From NCBI GenBank assembly GCA_039000515.1, contig JBCFYV010000100.1:25344351-25408350 (forward strand): a DNA stretch of 64,000 nt. The letters are read 5' to 3'. Within the stretch, counting starts at the first letter, position 1, and each line of letters opens with the position of its first letter. A program made the position numbers and the translations under genes. The stretch is from Timema cristinae. Taxonomy: Eukaryota > Arthropoda > Insecta > Phasmatodea > Timematidae. Under the pieces are notes generated by a model, which saw only the letters and a program-made list of their open reading frames with translations, was not told the origin of the DNA and made no database searches. Of the stretch, positions 45,121 to 57,078 are shown in pieces.

Positions 45121-45434
45121 AAAAATAATACTTTCCTGCGATATCTGAATTTTATCGAATAACCTAATATTTATTTATTGGCAAATGCACACGTTTCCTA
45201 GGACCACTCTACAATCGATGTCAAAAAAATGAATATATCTACGATAAAATGGAGTGCTTCTTTTTTACTATTTATTTTTTTGCACTGAAAACTGTCAAAT
45301 AAGTTAGCTTATTCCTGTGGCGTACCGGCTACAGGCATCAAATATCTACAAATAAATTCCATCAATCGAGGTCCAACGTAATGTTTATGTTTTTTCTCCA
45401 ATCTTCATGTTTTTTCTACTTATCTATACTTTTC

Positions 45435-45640
45435 GCGTAGCTACACAAATGGGTAAGCATGAAGAGGGTAAAATTGAGAGAAAATATACCCACGTCGGCG
45501 CGAAAAGAAATTGAAAGACACTTTAAGAAAATAAAATCTCAATAATTCAGCTGGGATTTGAACCCCAACCTCCGTATAACTGCTGAAACAGACAACATTC
45601 CCTACATGCAAGTGTAGGTGCACTACTAAGTCATTAATTT
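45435..45640 (-). repeat. old SINE-B relative
   Basis: agagaaaatatacccacgtc, box B region gggatttgaaccccaacctc, head near agtgtaggtgcac. Confidence 0.5.
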
Positions 45641-46380
45641 ATCATCCCTACCCTATTAGATTCAAACTTTGAATCGGTCAAACGGGTATTAAGAAGCTAA
45701 GAATGACGAAAAATACATATTTTTAAAAATCATTTAATCGGAATTGATGGAAAGTAATAGTTGTGGATTAAGGACTTTGCCTACCTGTGACGTCACGGCA
45801 AGTCAGGATAGTGTATCTCATGTTAGTGAATTTACGCTCTATTCAGCGAGTTTATTGTTGAAACAGAAAAGATAAATTCTTGGATAGTTCTAGAAATAGT
45901 CCTACAGTGTCACAAAAATAATATTTTTATTTTGTAGTAGTTTTTTTTTTTTTGTAAATATGTTATGTATAAATCATCTTCAACTTGGACTATTTGGAAT
46001 ATTCCCAAAAATGGCCTGTAGGAGTCTTCCTGCAAAGATGTAGATTAAAAATTGTGTGCCAGCATTTTATATAGAATAGGAAACAAGGAAAAGAGTAATT
46101 TCTTAAGCAAGTCAATGTTTTCAAGGCACAAGTAGTATAATAGTATAGTGAGTGTGTCATCTCGTCAGAGGAAGAGGGGACGTGTTACCAGTAGATAAAC
46201 AAGAGGTATTGCAGTATAAACTTATCATTTTCTTCCCTTTCTTTCTATTTCGTAGGTTACACTGGTGTATAAATGTGATAGTGCTTAGACTGTTTTGGTG
46301 CGTCAAGTTAACATAAAATCCGCTTCGCAGAACAGCTTTGAAATATCCAAGTAGGCAACTTCGTTAATTAAATCCACGTA
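45641..46380. other. stretch without recognised features
   Basis: No supported gene or repeat. Confidence 0.35.
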
Positions 46381-47172
46381 TCTATCTATACTTATAAAAT
46401 AACATGTCCTGATTGATTGACTGACTGACTGACTGATTCATCATCGCCGAGCGCAAACTATCAAGGCTACAAGCATGAAATTCGGACTGTATATTCATTT
46501 TGTTACGTAGGCACCCACTAAGAAAGGATTTTAGAAAATTCCACCCAAAGGGGTCAAAATAGGGGATGATAATATGTATGATAATAGGTATGAAAGTCCG
46601 TCATTTTGAAAGTTACATAAATAAAATTTTGTATTTCGGTTATTGACGTAAAACAAATAAATACATGTTTCAGGAATTTTGGAAATTTTATTTAATAAGG
46701 GATGAAAAAGGGGGTGAAAGTTTGTATCGGACTGACTGACTGATTCATCATCGCCGAGCGCAAACTATCAAGGCTACAAGCATGAAATTCGGACTGTATA
46801 TTCATTTTGTTATGTAGGCACCCACTAAGAAAGGGTTTTAGAAAATTCCACCCCAAAGGGGTCAAAATAGGGTATGATAATATGTATGAAAGTCCGTCAT
46901 TTTGAAAGTTACATAAACAAAATTTTGTATTTCGGTTATTGACGTAAAACAAATAAATACGTGTTTCAGGAATTTTGGAAATTTTATTTAATAAGGGATG
47001 AAAAAGGGGGTGAAAGTTTGTATCGGACTTGCATTATTTTTGATCTGAGGTCAAGTTATGGTCATCAACGTAACGTAATATTTTAAATTAATCTGTAAAT
47101 ACATATGTATATTTTCGTATTTGTATATAATCAACTTCCACGCGAGCAAAGCCGCGGGCAACAGCTATCTAG
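46381..47172 (+). mobile_element. non-autonomous Helitron
   Basis: Starts TCTATCTATACTTATAAAAT with host A at 46380 and ends CTAG (47169-47172) with host T at 47173, the A|TC...CTRR|T layout of Helitrons. Near the 3' end a GC-rich gcaaagccgcgggcaacagc contains a CCGCGG palindrome, like Helitron 3' hairpins. The start could also be 46385, which also follows an A. It contains an internal tandem duplication. No Rep/helicase frame. Confidence 0.72.
46427..47040 (+). repeat. 307-bp tandem duplication inside the Helitron
   Basis: Two copies, from about 46427 and 46734, sharing tgattcatcatcgccgagcg, caaactatcaaggctacaag, gaaagtccgtcattttgaaa and aaaagggggtgaaagtttgt. Differences are few; copy 1 carries an extra gatgataata-type duplication near 46565-46585. 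Confidence 0.9.
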
Positions 47173-47650
47173 TCATCTATATATAAATTACGTTACGCGT
47201 GGCAACAAGAATGATTCAACATATTGAACACATTGACCCAACTAGGTCCTGGAAAAAGGATAGACAGCCTGGTTGTAGCCATAAAAACAAGTATTTAGTC
47301 TCGTGGACTAAAAAGAGAAATATAGTGCTCGTTGAGAATAGCATCCATTTGGACTAAGTCCTCATTACATCTGGAGCTCAAGGCTCCTATATCGAAGCTA
47401 TAGAATATGGATATAGGAAAAACATGATACCTTGGCCCAATATAACAATTCTGAGGGACTTGAGCAACACTAGAGTTACTGTGACTACATCAACAGAGTT
47501 GTAATAATACAAAACCAAAATCTAGTCACTCTGACTGAAACAAGAAGTCAAAATAAACATAATAGTCACCTCGACTATACTAAGTGTTAGATAAACAATA
47601 AGTCAGATGGACTTATTAAATAAATATTTTCTAATTACTTAGAACATCGG
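47173..47650. other. stretch without recognised features
   Basis: No gene or repeat identified. Confidence 0.35.
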
Positions 47651-47950
47651 AGAGGATTTTCCTTGGTGGCGCAGGGGTGAGAACCACGGCTAACACTTCA
47701 TGGCCACCGGTTCCTTCGTGAAGAGAGGTTTTCCTCGGTGGCGCGGTGGGTATACCACGACCAACACTCCATGGCCACCGGTTCCTTCGTGAAGAGAGGT
47801 TTTCCTCGGTGGCGCGGCGGTGAGAACCACGTTTAACACTCAATGACCACCAATACCTTCGTGAAGAGAGGTTTTCTTCGGTGGCGCGGTGGTGAGAACC
47901 ACGCCCAATACTCCATGGCCACCGGTTCCTTCATGGAGAGAAGTTCCTTC
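47651..47950 (-). repeat. 72-bp tandem repeat, about four units
   Basis: Units contain agaggttttcctcggtggcg, cggtggtgagaaccacg and ctccatggccaccggttcct. Starts near 47651, 47724, 47795, 47867 and 47937. Because 72 is a multiple of three, the minus strand stays open for about 70 codons; I do not regard this as a gene. It is unusually GC-rich for the window. Confidence 0.85.
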
Positions 47951-48271
47951 TTCAACGACGTGATGTGATAGAATAATATAAAGTAAATCTGAGAGCACTT
48001 ATTTTATAACCTTTCTCTGACTAAAACGGAACAAAAAAAGAAATAGAGAAAGACGTAATAACACAGGTGGTGATAGGAAGGACTGGAGCTTGAGGGGTTA
48101 GGAAAAGAGGAGGTTCAAAGACACGCCACCACGACAGTGGCGCTCGAGGGTCTTGTGAGCGAGCCCAACTAAGTTTTAGTTCTTTCTCATTACTGGAGAT
48201 GTAGTAAGTGGATGAGTCGGGAAGCACCCTGTCGCCATTCTTGTTGAATATTTTTCTAGAAGGCATGTTGG

Positions 48272-48565
48272 CGTTATCCGATCCCATCCAGTTATGTTGA
48301 GTAAGTTTTGAAGCATATTATTCCTGAATGTATTAGATTTAATTATTTTCTTTGGATTCCCTATTGTAAGTTTAGTATTTTTATGCAGATTTGTATTATT
48401 AAAATCCTTTGTAGTATTTTCTACTGGGAGCACGTGGATCATATCCGAGTCCATCCAGTCGCTAGCAGTAGGTTTTGAAGGATATTATTATTAAATATTT
48501 CAAATCTAATCCTCTTCTTTAGATTTTGCCAATTAAATTATTATAGTTTCGTATTTTTACGTAGC
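48272..48565 (+). repeat. diverged duplication, unit about 165 bp
   Basis: gatcccatccagttatgttg ... ttttgaagcatattatt ... tagtatttttatgcag (48278-48386) recurs as gagtccatccagtcgctagc ... ttttgaaggatattatt ... cgtatttttacgtag (48445-48562). Confidence 0.65.
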
Positions 48566-48734
48566 CTAATTGTGTAGGTGTCAACTTTACATGATTGACA
48601 CGCTACAGATGAATGTATGGATGTTATGAAGGCTCTCGATGTCATAAAATGTGGCTGAAGCCTATACAAAAATTTGCCTAGAGTAATTGTAGATCCAAAC
48701 CTAAAATCATAATCACAAAACGTCTGAACTATCG

Positions 48735-48822
48735 CTTCACTTTTCTACAAACCTTGTGATTCTGATAAGTAATAAAGTTGACTTGGACGATTTTTGTCCT
48801 GGCTATGATGATTAGTTCATTA
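48735..48822 (+). repeat. repeat I, copy 1
   Basis: ttttctacaaaccttgtgat ... gttgacttggacgatttttg matches copy 2 at 49231-49318 (ttttctacaaatcctgttat ... gttgacctagatgatttttc). The copies flank a SINE-B. Confidence 0.6.
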
Positions 48823-48899
48823 TATAATTTACTTAAATAGTGAACGGATGAATGGTATTATGACAAAGTATCCGACTTTATTAGAATGTGGTTACCCAC

Positions 48900-49135
48900 T
48901 TAATTTACCAAATTGTATGAAGCATCACTCTCGTGTTAGACTGGCCTGATGCTTAAGAGATCGGGGTTTGATTACCGGTCGGTTCTACTGAAGGTAGTTT
49001 TTTTCTAAATAACTTCCCACTCTTTTCCGCAAATGTGGATAGATCGCCTTTGAAATTATTCCTTCCTCATCCTTACCCCATTAGATTATTAATCATATGT
49101 GCGTAAAATCTTAAAAGGTAGTAAGACCTTGAGAA
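48900..49135 (+). repeat. SINE-B copy, diverged
   Basis: gcatcactctcgtgttagac, box B ggggtttgattaccg, cccactcttttccgcaaatg, tail gcgtaaaatcttaaaaggta followed by gtaagac. Confidence 0.65.
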
Positions 49136-49230
49136 AAAAAATAATAATATTAAAGAAAAAGTGGTTGAGGTTTTTAAAAATATGTGTTGATCTGAATTAA
49201 TTTTCACAAACATCACAAAATATCTAAGTA

Positions 49231-49318
49231 TTGGTGGGATTTTCTACAAATCCTGTTATTCGGACAAACAAGAGAGTTGACCTAGATGATTTTTCACCTG
49301 GATTCGACGACTAGTGAA
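49231..49318 (+). repeat. repeat I, copy 2
   Basis: See copy 1 at 48735-48822. Confidence 0.6.
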
Positions 49319-49762
49319 TATGAAAGTAGGTTTCGTATCTTCTCTTTCTCCTACGATCCCACTGCATCCACTTATTCCTAAGCCACGCAGTATATCACAA
49401 ACGAAACTCATAGCGCCAGAGACAATCTTCTCGACTGTTAAAAATATCGAGATATTCCTATTTCTTCTTTTAACCTTTTGCCTTAATGCTCCCATAACGT
49501 CATCTGTGGTGAGGAAATACGATATCTCAGCTTACGGCCCAAAATTTGTTCCAATCTACTGTTTGCCTTCATCCATTCTAACTGTCCCATACTCTTTGTT
49601 CCAGGGTTACTCTCTAGCGCTGTCACCACCTATAACACTCAGGCCGAGGGTCCATAACCACAGCAAGCGTATCTACGAGGTCGGATGTGTTTTATTTCAG
49701 TGGCGTCTGGTGGTACGTTGACAAGTGGATGCCTTTTATTGAAGCTATATTATGTATCCGCA
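49319..49762. other. stretch holding the longest open frame of the window, not called as a gene
   Basis: A frame of up to 135 codons on the plus strand overlaps a 79-codon frame on the minus strand (minus motif SFVCDILRGLGISGCSG). Neither resembles a family I know, and there are no supporting splice, promoter or poly(A) signals. Confidence 0.3.
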
Positions 49763-49764
49763 GT

Positions 49765-49910
49765 TTATTTTCTTAGTACCCGTTACAGTCATACGTATAC
49801 ATTAAATAAGCTAATGGACTAGCGATGATGGGGAGACCGGGGGGGTTCGAACCCGATCGAGTGTATTGAGGGTGTTTTTTCATAAATGGTTTTACACTCT
49901 CCTTCTACGC
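49765..49910. repeat. SINE-B inverted junction
   Basis: A minus-oriented tail (tagtacccgttacagtcata, 49775-49795) runs within about 40 bases into a plus-oriented head (ggggagaccgggggggttcg, then aacccgatcgagtgtattga). The bodies of both parts are largely missing. Confidence 0.5.
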
Positions 49911-49911
49911 T

Positions 49912-49995
49912 TAACAGTGTCTTAGGCTCTAAACCAGAGAACTCGCATTGTCTTAGGCTATGACTACCAGAGAGATATCACTGTCCTAGGCAATA
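49912..49995 (+). repeat. short tandem repeat, about 40-bp unit
   Basis: acagtgtcttaggctctaaa, cattgtcttaggctatgact, cactgtcctaggcaataaca: three imperfect starts. Confidence 0.6.
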
Positions 49996-50149
49996 ACAGT
50001 GGCGTATTCTGAGAAAATAAATAGGTATGCTGTACTCTAAAAGTTGCAGGGAAGATTTATGGCGGGGGCCCTCAACCACCGTTGTTCAAGAGCGTCAAGG
50101 GATTATTTCAAGGGAAATATTTGAATATGTGTGCTTATATAAAAGTGGT

Positions 50150-50245
50150 TCTGCTTTTCAGATAATCTATAAGCGCCAGGAATCAAACCCGAGACCCCTG
50201 AGTCCATAGCCAGAACTTCTGAGCACTAGACCACAAAGGCGTTCC
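50150..50245 (-). repeat. SINE-D head
   Basis: Minus strand: cgcctttgtggtctagtgct, tggactcaggggtctcgggt, ttgattcctggcgctt. Related to 26283-26340 and 61030-61115. Confidence 0.6.
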
Positions 50246-50707
50246 TCAAATTGTAACGATATCTACATGGTTAGAAATTTAAGTAGATATTAATGTTGGG
50301 ACTATGAGTGGTATGGGCACATTTCTAAATGCATAAGAGAGACAGATCCTATTCAATTAGCCTAGTGTAATTAAAAGCAAACGGTTAGCAATACTCAAAG
50401 CAAACAATCATAATAAGAGTAAAATGAAGTGAATACATTGATCAAGCGTCCATAAGTCTAGGTGAGAAGGAATCAGGTGGATTGTCCAACTCACGTTGCA
50501 ATTAAAACTATTTCTTAAAGCCCAACTTATCTTCCATAATGCTGCTTGGAAACAAACGAGTCTTCCAACTTGAGAATTTATGCTCCAGAATTTATTTAGA
50601 TGCGTAAACTCTGACTAACATAGGGGAGATTATCTCGGATTATTAATACTCTATCACTACGTCATTGATTTATTGCTAAGATATTTACACATATCTTTTG
50701 CTGTAAG
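50246..50707. other. stretch without recognised features
   Basis: No gene or repeat identified. Confidence 0.35.
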
Positions 50708-51155
50708 CAGTGGTGCACCCAAGGGGGAGAGGGGCAAAGAGGGTATTTATCCCCCCCTTCTCCAATACCACAAATAATGTTAATATAAATTTAAATAATA
50801 TGAAGTATAGCTAAAATATTTAGCATTGAAGATGTGTCGAATATATAGGCTAAATTTTAAGATCAAGCTTTTGACTTAAGCCTAATATTCAAAAGGTTTA
50901 CCATTACACACAAAATTAACAATTGAAAAAACACACAAATACTAGCTTAGATACCATTTGCATTACTTAAATCTCTTAATTACTATAAAACTACTTCAAA
51001 TAATTTCTAAAAGCATTTAATATGAATAAATATTCTCGGCCTTCAGGTCTTAGGAGGTTGTGCAACCTCAAACCCGCTCTCTCCATCAAAATTTAATTCT
51101 TGCTACAGTCTTGATTGAATGCCTCCCTCAAAGTATATGGCTGGGCGCGCCACTG
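50708..51155. mobile_element. probable MITE with CAGTGG ends
   Basis: Left end CAGTGGTGCACCCAAGGGGG; right end read inward CAGTGGCGCGCCCAGCCATA. 448 bp without coding frame. CAGTGGCG-type ends are common in hAT-like MITEs, but I cannot see a convincing 8-bp duplication in the flanks (left gctgtaag, right attaagta). Confidence 0.5.
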
Positions 51156-51564
51156 ATTAAGTAAATTATATGAAAATATATTTTATTTTACCTTTTCCTT
51201 CTAAATTATCTTGAAATGGTGAAATGACAGTCCTGACTTTTGAGATTCTTTGATGTATAGGTCTAATTATATAAAATCACAATGACTAATAAGTCGTTAA
51301 TGTAAAACAAAAACTAAAAGAACACTATTAAAACACAACGAATCCTTTCTACTAAAAAAAACAACATAATACTTACCGTCATCTACGTTTACGTCATCTC
51401 GTCACCCCCTCCCCCTTCTTCAATCTACCAGTGCTGAAATGCCTAAATTTGAAAGAGTGGTCGGATGTGTTTGCCAAATACTTGTGACTAGAATGCCTAA
51501 GCATAACTCAATGTATTTAATTAATGTATAATTTAAAGCTTGTTACGTATACTATTATTTTACA

Positions 51565-51573
<9 letters not shown>

Positions 51574-51616
<43 letters not shown>
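51574..51616. repeat. (TA)n microsatellite
   Basis: Pure TA run of about 43 bases. Confidence 0.9.
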
Positions 51617-51619
<3 letters not shown>

Positions 51620-52120
51620 TAATTTTACTTAAACTATACTTGGTTATCTTAATAAATAAACAATGTGTTCTTGAATCTTTTTCAATTGTTGGCACAATGC
51701 TTAGCTTGCTTCACAGGAACAGCATGACCTTGGGTGTAAAAAACCGAACTCATTGGCCAATTACTAGTGGGTGAGCGGAAAGGAATGTATTGCAACCCCC
51801 TAGACATTGGTCAAGGTCATTAGAGCCTCCCTAGCTTGCCTTGCTGTTTTCAAGTAGCAAGTCCTGGGTTTCCTATTGTATTAAGTAGAGTCTTTTTGAA
51901 AACTTAAAACACAGTATTATTGGAATATGAACCCGTGTTAGTTTTAAAATTAATAATTCATTACATGTATATTTATTAACAATTTAAACATTAGTGTTTA
52001 CACAGTTAGCACAAACAGCATTGGATTAAAAAAAACTAATCCATAGCATTATGGGTATGCGGCGCAGGACAAGCATACCCAGAGAATACGCAACTGGGCA
52101 ATAACCACCAGAGACATATC
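51617..52120. other. stretch without recognised features
   Basis: No gene or repeat identified. Confidence 0.35.
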
Positions 52121-52130
52121 CCCAACACAT

Positions 52131-52408
<278 letters not shown>

Positions 52409-52424
52409 TAGCTAGTAGATCATA

Positions 52425-52680
52425 TATGCGTACAGAACTGGTATTAAGATGCGGTGGCTAGAAAAACAACGCTGATGGAATAAAGATCAGGAAGGTAGAA
52501 TTTTAGAAGAAATTTGCCCGAACTTTCGTGAAGGTATAGATAGTGGAAAATATCTTAAGGAAAAAACCTCACCACATCCGACTTGTATGCGAACCACGAA
52601 TTCAGCCACAGGTAATTCAATCTAACACTAAACTGACGCAATGGACCACATGACCATTTACACGGGCTCGAGGCTTCAAC
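52425..52680 (-). repeat. old SINE-B relative with an opposite tail fragment
   Basis: A plus-oriented tail fragment (atgcgtacagaactggtatt, 52427-52460) is followed by a minus-oriented B-like body (gaaatttgcccgaactttcg) and head (cacatgaccatttacacggg). Confidence 0.45.
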
Positions 52681-52976
52681 ATATTTTAAAAAACACACGA
52701 TATATTCAACAAGAGCGTTAATATTGATTAAAACTTGGGCTTAGCGATAAGGAAAGAAGGCATATCAGGAAAATGCACCTACATTAGCAAGAAGGGGAGA
52801 AAACTTGGTGATGATTGCAGTTTATGGGTCATGAAAGTTAAATGGTAGTTTTCCTATTATCGAAGCCAATGATGGTGCATCTCAACCATATTATCCTTAG
52901 GTCTCATTTTATGATGTTTAACCCTCAGTAATCGTTAGAAACTGATGAGTTGGACATAGGCTTCTTAACAAAAATA
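52681..52976. other. stretch before the satellite, nothing recognised
   Basis: No feature identified. Confidence 0.35.
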
Positions 52977-55900
52977 TATGAAGCATTCCTGTTGACCTAG
53001 GTGAACTCCTTTAACTGTCCTATGGAGCATTCCTGTTGAACTAGGTGAACTCCTTTAACTGTCCTATGGAGCATTCCTGTTGACCTAGGTGAATTCCTTT
53101 AACTGTCCTATGAAGCATTCCTGTTGAACTAGGTGAGCTCTTTTAACTGTCCTATGGAGCATTCCTGTTGAACTAGGTGAGCTCCTTTAACTGTCCTATG
53201 AAGCATTCCTGTTGAACTAGGTGAGCTCTTTTAACTGTCCTATGGAGCATTCCTGTTGGCCTAGGTGAGCTCCTTTAACTGTCCTATGAAGCATTCCTGT
53301 TGAACTAGGTGAGCTCTTTTAACTGTCCTATGGAGCATTCCTGTTGGCCTAGGTGAGCTCCTGTTGACCTAGGTGAACTCCTTTAACTGTCCTATGGAGC
53401 ATTCCTGTTGAACTAGGTGAACTCCTTTAACTGTCCTATGGAGCATTCCTGTTGACCTAGGTGAATTCCTTTAACTGTCCTATGAAGCATTCCTGTTGAA
53501 CTAGGTGAGCTCCTTTAACTGTCCTATGAAGCATTCCTGTTGAACTAGGTGAGCTCTTTTAACTGTCCTATGGAGCATTCCTGTTGGCCTAGGTGAGCTC
53601 CTGTTGACCTAGGTGAACTCCTTTAACTGTCCTATGGAGCATTCCTGTTGAACTAGGTGAGCTCTTTTAACTGTCCTATGGAGCATTCCTGTTGGCCTAG
53701 GTGAGCTCCTGTTGACCTAGGTGAACTCCTTTAACTGTCCTATGGAGCATTCCTGTTGGCCTAGGTGAGCTCCTGTTGCCCTAGGTGAACTCCTTTAACT
53801 GTCCTATGGAGCATTCCTGTTGGCCTAGGTGAGCTCCTGTTGAACTAGGTGAGCTCTTTTAACTGTCTATGGAGCATTCTGTTGAACTAGGTGAACTCCT
53901 TTAACTGTCTATGTAGCATTCCTGTTGACCTAGGTGAATTCCTTTAACTGTCCTATGAAGCATTCCTGTTGAACTAGGTGAGCTCCTTTAACTGTCCTAT
54001 GAAGCATTCCTGTTGAACTAGGTGAGCTCTTTTAACTGTCCTATGGAGCATTCCTGTGTGGCCTAGGTGAGCTCCTGTTGACCTAGGTGAACTCCTTTAA
54101 CTGTCCTATGGAGCATTCCTGTTGAACTAGGTGAGCTCTTTTAACTGTCCTATGGAGCATTCCTGTTGAACTAGGTGAACTCCTTTAACTGTCCTATGGA
54201 GCATTCCTGTTGAACTAGGTGAGCTCTTTTAACTGTCCTATGGAGCATTCCTGTTGGCCTAGGTGAGCTCCTGTTGACCTAGGTGAACTCCTTTAACTGT
54301 CCTATGGAGCATTCCTGTTGAACTAGGTGAGCTCTTTAACTGTCCTATGGAGCATTCCTGTTGAACTAGGTGAGCTCTTTTAACTGTCCTATGGAGCATT
54401 CCTGTTGGCCTAGGTGAGCTCCTGTTGACTAGGTGAACTCCTTTAACTGTCTATGGAGCATTCCTGTTGAACTAGGTGAGCTCTTTTAACTGTCCTATGG
54501 AGCATTCCTGTTGCCTAGGTGAGCTCCTGTTGACCTAGGTGAACTCCTTTAACTGTCCTATGGAGCATTCCTGTTGAACTAGTGAACTCCTTTAACTGTC
54601 CTATGGAGCATTCCTGTTGAACTAGGTGAGCTCCTTTAACTGTCCTATGAAGCATTCCTGTTGACTAGGTGAACTCCTTTAACTGTCCTATGGAGCATTC
54701 CTGTTGAACTAGGTGACTCTTTTAACTGTCCTATGGAGCATTCCTGTTGAACTAGGTGAACTCCTTTAACTGTCCTATGGAGCATTCCTGTTGAACTAGG
54801 TGAGCTCTTTTAACTGTCCTATGGAGCATTCCTGTTGGCCTAGGTGAGCTCCTGTTGACCTAGGTGAACTCCTTTAACTGTCTATGAGCATTCCTGTTGA
54901 CTAGGTGACCTTAACTGTCCTATGGGCATTCCTGTTGAACTAGGTGATCTTTTAACTGTCCTATGAGCATTCGTTGAACTAGGTGAGCTCTTTTAACTGT
55001 CCTATGGAGCATTCCTGTTGGCCTAGGTGACTCCTGTTGACCTAGGTGAACTCCTTTAACTGTTTCCTATGGAGCATTCCTGTTGAACTAGGTGAGCTCT
55101 TTTAACTGTCCTATGGAGCATTCCTGTTGAACTAGGTGAGCTCTTTAACTGTCCTATGGAGCATTCACTCCTGTTGACTAGGTGAACTCCTTTAACTGTC
55201 CTATGGAGCATTCCTGTTGAACTAGGTGAGCTCTTTTAACTGTCCTAGGTGGAACTCCTTTAACTGTCCTATGAGCTTCCTGTTGACCTAGGTGAACTCC
55301 TTTAAACTGTCCTATGGAGCATTCCTGTTGAACTAGGTGAGCTCCTTTAACTGTCCTATGGAGCATTCCTGTTGATACTAGGTGAAGCTCCTTTAACTGT
55401 CCTATGGAGCATTCCTGTTGAACTAGGTGAACTCCTTTAACTGTCCTATGGAGCATTCCTGTTGACCTAGGTGAGCTCCTGTTGACCTAGGTGAACTCCT
55501 TTAACTGTCCTATGAGCATTCCTGTTGACTAGGTGAACTCCTTTAACTGTCCTATGGAGCATTCCTGTTGAACTAGGTGAACTCCTTTAACTGTCCTATG
55601 GAGCATTCCTGTTGGGACCTAAGGTTGGAGCTTCCTGTTGAACCTAGGTGAACTCCTTTAACTGTCCTATGGAGCATTCCTGTTGAACTAGGTGAGTACT
55701 GATCCTTTAACTGTCCTATGGAGCATTCCTGTTGACTAGGACCTAACTGTCTTGGAGCATTCCTGTTGACCTAGGTGAACTCCTTTAACTGTCCTATGGA
55801 GCATTCCTGTTGAACTAGGTGAACTCCTTTAACTGTCCTATGGAGCATTTCCTGTTGAACTAGGTGAGCTCCTTTAAACTGTCCTATGAAAGCATTCCTG

Positions 55901-57078
55901 TTGACTAGGTGAACTCCTTTAACTGTCCTATGGAGCATTCCTGTTGACTAGGTGAGCTCCTTTAACTGTCCTATGGAGCATTCCTTTGAACTAGGTGAAC
56001 TCCTTTAACTGTCCTATGAGCATTCCTGTTGAACTAGGTGAGCTCTTTAACTGTCCTATGGAGCATTCCTGTTGGCTAGGTGACTCCTGTTGACCTAGGT
56101 GAACTCCTTTAACTGTCCTATGGAAACATTCCTGTTGAACTAGGTGAACTCCTTTAACTGTCCTATGGAGCATTCCTGTTGAACTAGGTGAGCTCCTTTA
56201 ACTGTCCTATGGAGCATTCCTGTTGAACTAGGTGAACTCCTTTAACTGTCCTATGGAGCATTCCTGTGTTGATACCCAGGTGAACTCCTTTAACTGTCCT
56301 ATGGAGCATTCCTGTTGAACTAGGTGACTCCTTTAACTGTCCTATGAAGCATTCCTGTTGAACTAGGTGACTCCTTTACCCTATGAATCCTGTTGCCTAG
56401 TGAGCTTCCTGTTGACCTAGGTGAACTCCTTTAACTGTCCTATGGAGCATTCCTGTTGAACTAGGTGAGCTCCTTTAACTGTCCTATGGAGCATTCCTGT
56501 TGCCTAGTGAGCTCGTGACTAGGAACTCCTTTAACTGTCCTATGGAGCATTCCTGTTGAACTAGGTGAACTCCTTTAACTGTCCTATGGAGCATTCCTGT
56601 TGAACTAGGTGAGCTCCTTTAACTGTCCTATGAAGCATTCCTGTTGACCTAGGTGAACTCCTTTAACTGTCCTATGAGCATTCCTGTTGACCTAGGTAGC
56701 TCCTGTTGACCTAGGTGAACTCCTTTAACTGTCCTATGAGCATTCCTGTTGACCTAGGTGAATTCCTTTAACTGTCCTATGGAGCATTCCTGTTGAACTA
56801 GGTGAGCTCCTTTAACTGTCCTATGGAGCATTCCTGTTGAACTAGGTGAACTCCTTTAACTGTCCTATGGAGCATTCCTGTTGAACTAGGTGAACTCCTT
56901 TAACTGTCCTATGGAGCATTCCTGTTGACCTAGGTGAACTCCTTTAACTGTCCTATGGAGCATTCCTGTTGACCTAGGTGAGCTCCTGTTGACCTAGGTG
57001 AACTCCTTTAACTGTCCTATGGAGCATTCCTTTTGACCTACGTGAACTCCTTAAACTGTCCTGTGGAGCATTCCTGTT
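52977..57078 (+). repeat. 44-bp satellite array, about 4.1 kb
   Basis: Unit: tatggagcattcctgttgaa + ctaggtgaactcctttaact + gtcc (44 bp; successive agcattcct at 52982 and 53026). About 90 units. Variants: gaac/gacc/ggcc before taggtga, aactcc/agctcc/agctct/aattcc after it, and tatgg/tatga. Many units carry an extra 20-bp internal duplication (ctgttggcctaggtgagctc), giving 64-bp units that alternate with 44-bp units. The segments 52977-54300 and 56560-57078 are almost free of indels, while 54300-56560 has many one- to few-base gaps. Confidence 0.97.

Noticed and set aside
47631..47843. 70-codon frame across the 72-bp repeat
   Set aside because: The period is divisible by three, so lack of stops in one unit opens the whole array; no other support.
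49314..49721. Longest open frame of the window (135 codons, plus strand)
   Set aside because: It opens at a GTG, overlaps a frame on the other strand, and has no recognisable domain or transcription/splicing signal.
55178..55456. 92-codon frame on the minus strand inside the satellite with repeated LHRTVKG-like motifs
   Set aside because: The 44-bp unit is not a multiple of three, so the frame cycles and stays open by chance; it is broken by indels and shows no gene signals.
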